Assembly: GCA_016210785.1 (NCBI GenBank)
Contig: JACQTN010000182.1
Location: forward strand, 1-12,908
Length of the DNA stretch: 12,908 bases
Reading direction: 5' to 3'
Origin: Armatimonadota bacterium
GTDB taxonomy: Bacteria; Sysuimicrobiota; Sysuimicrobiia; Sysuimicrobiales; JACQTN01
The notes beneath the pieces are model-generated. The model had not been told where the DNA came from and did not search any database. It saw nothing but the letters and a program-made list of their open reading frames with translations. This document shows positions 12,837 to 12,908 of the stretch, piece after piece. The stretch's first letter is position 1. Every line of letters starts with the position of its first letter. A program made the translations under genes and the position numbers.

Positions 12837-12908
12837 GTGACCCGTCTGAAATCTCCGGAAACCTTCAATGTGCTTCAGCCGGGGCACTCCAGAGATTTCA
12901 GGTGGGTC
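12837..12908 (+). repeat. Hairpin unit 2: related inverted repeat reaching the window edge
   Basis: The arm GACCCGTCTGAAATCTC at 12839-12855 pairs with 12892-12908, with 15 Watson-Crick and 2 G-T wobble pairs. After one C/A mismatch the stem continues with GGA 12857-12859 and TCC 12888-12890. The loop carries an inner stem, GTGC 12870-12873 with GCAC 12884-12887. The unit starts two bases after unit 1 ends its stem and shares the CTGAAAT/ATTTCAG core. The right arm ends on the last base of the window, so the element or array may go on. Confidence 0.75.

Noticed and set aside
12768..12908. CRISPR array or integron attC sites in the hairpin region
   Set aside because: Only two units are seen, each a single large palindrome with no short repeat/unique spacer pattern, no cas genes nearby, and no attC core sites or integrase.

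Overview
The window is about 12.9 kb of very GC-rich (roughly 70%) bacterial chromosome. Every gene I can support lies on the + strand. Genes are tightly packed, with several start/stop overlaps of the ATGA/GTGA type. A secretin with an AMIN domain and a PilP-like inner-membrane partner imply an outer membrane, so I infer a diderm. The housekeeping order (Xaa-Pro peptidase, efp, nusB, polyprenyl synthase, tlyA, nadK) resembles the Firmicutes-type arrangement, and the EF-P loop carries Arg at its tip as in Thermus. Together these suggest a deep-branching, possibly thermophilic Terrabacteria lineage (Armatimonadota/Sysuimicrobiota-like or similar). This placement is inference, not proven.

Region 1 (1-3706) is a coupled cluster: the C-terminal part of a DUF58 protein, a multi-pass TgpA-like membrane transglutaminase, and a prepilin peptidase (PilD). 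Neighbouring reading frames overlap by 10 and 4 bases. Region 2 (3707-6968) begins with a 270-base gap. It is followed by a PilP-like protein, a PilQ-type secretin and a small secreted TPR-like protein, again with overlapping start and stop codons. This looks like the secretin part of a type IV pilus or DNA-uptake machine; no pilM, pilN or pilO is present here.

Region 3 (6969-9366) holds an M24 Xaa-Pro peptidase, then elongation factor P with its own recognisable sigma70-type promoter, then nusB. Region 4 (9367-12704) holds an acylphosphatase, a short-chain polyprenyl diphosphate synthase, the TlyA rRNA 2'-O-methyltransferase and NAD kinase; tlyA and nadK overlap by ATGA. The dxs gene that often sits between the polyprenyl synthase and tlyA is absent. 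In its place is a 168-base spacer with an imperfect 47-bp tandem duplication.

Region 5 (12705-12908) has no gene. It holds a 12-bp palindrome, a small hairpin, and two tandem hairpin units of about 70 nt whose stems differ in sequence but keep pairing at every changed position. The second unit runs to the window edge, so the array may continue. This covarying hairpin array is the most unusual thing in the window. The rest is a conventional pilus-assembly and housekeeping region.
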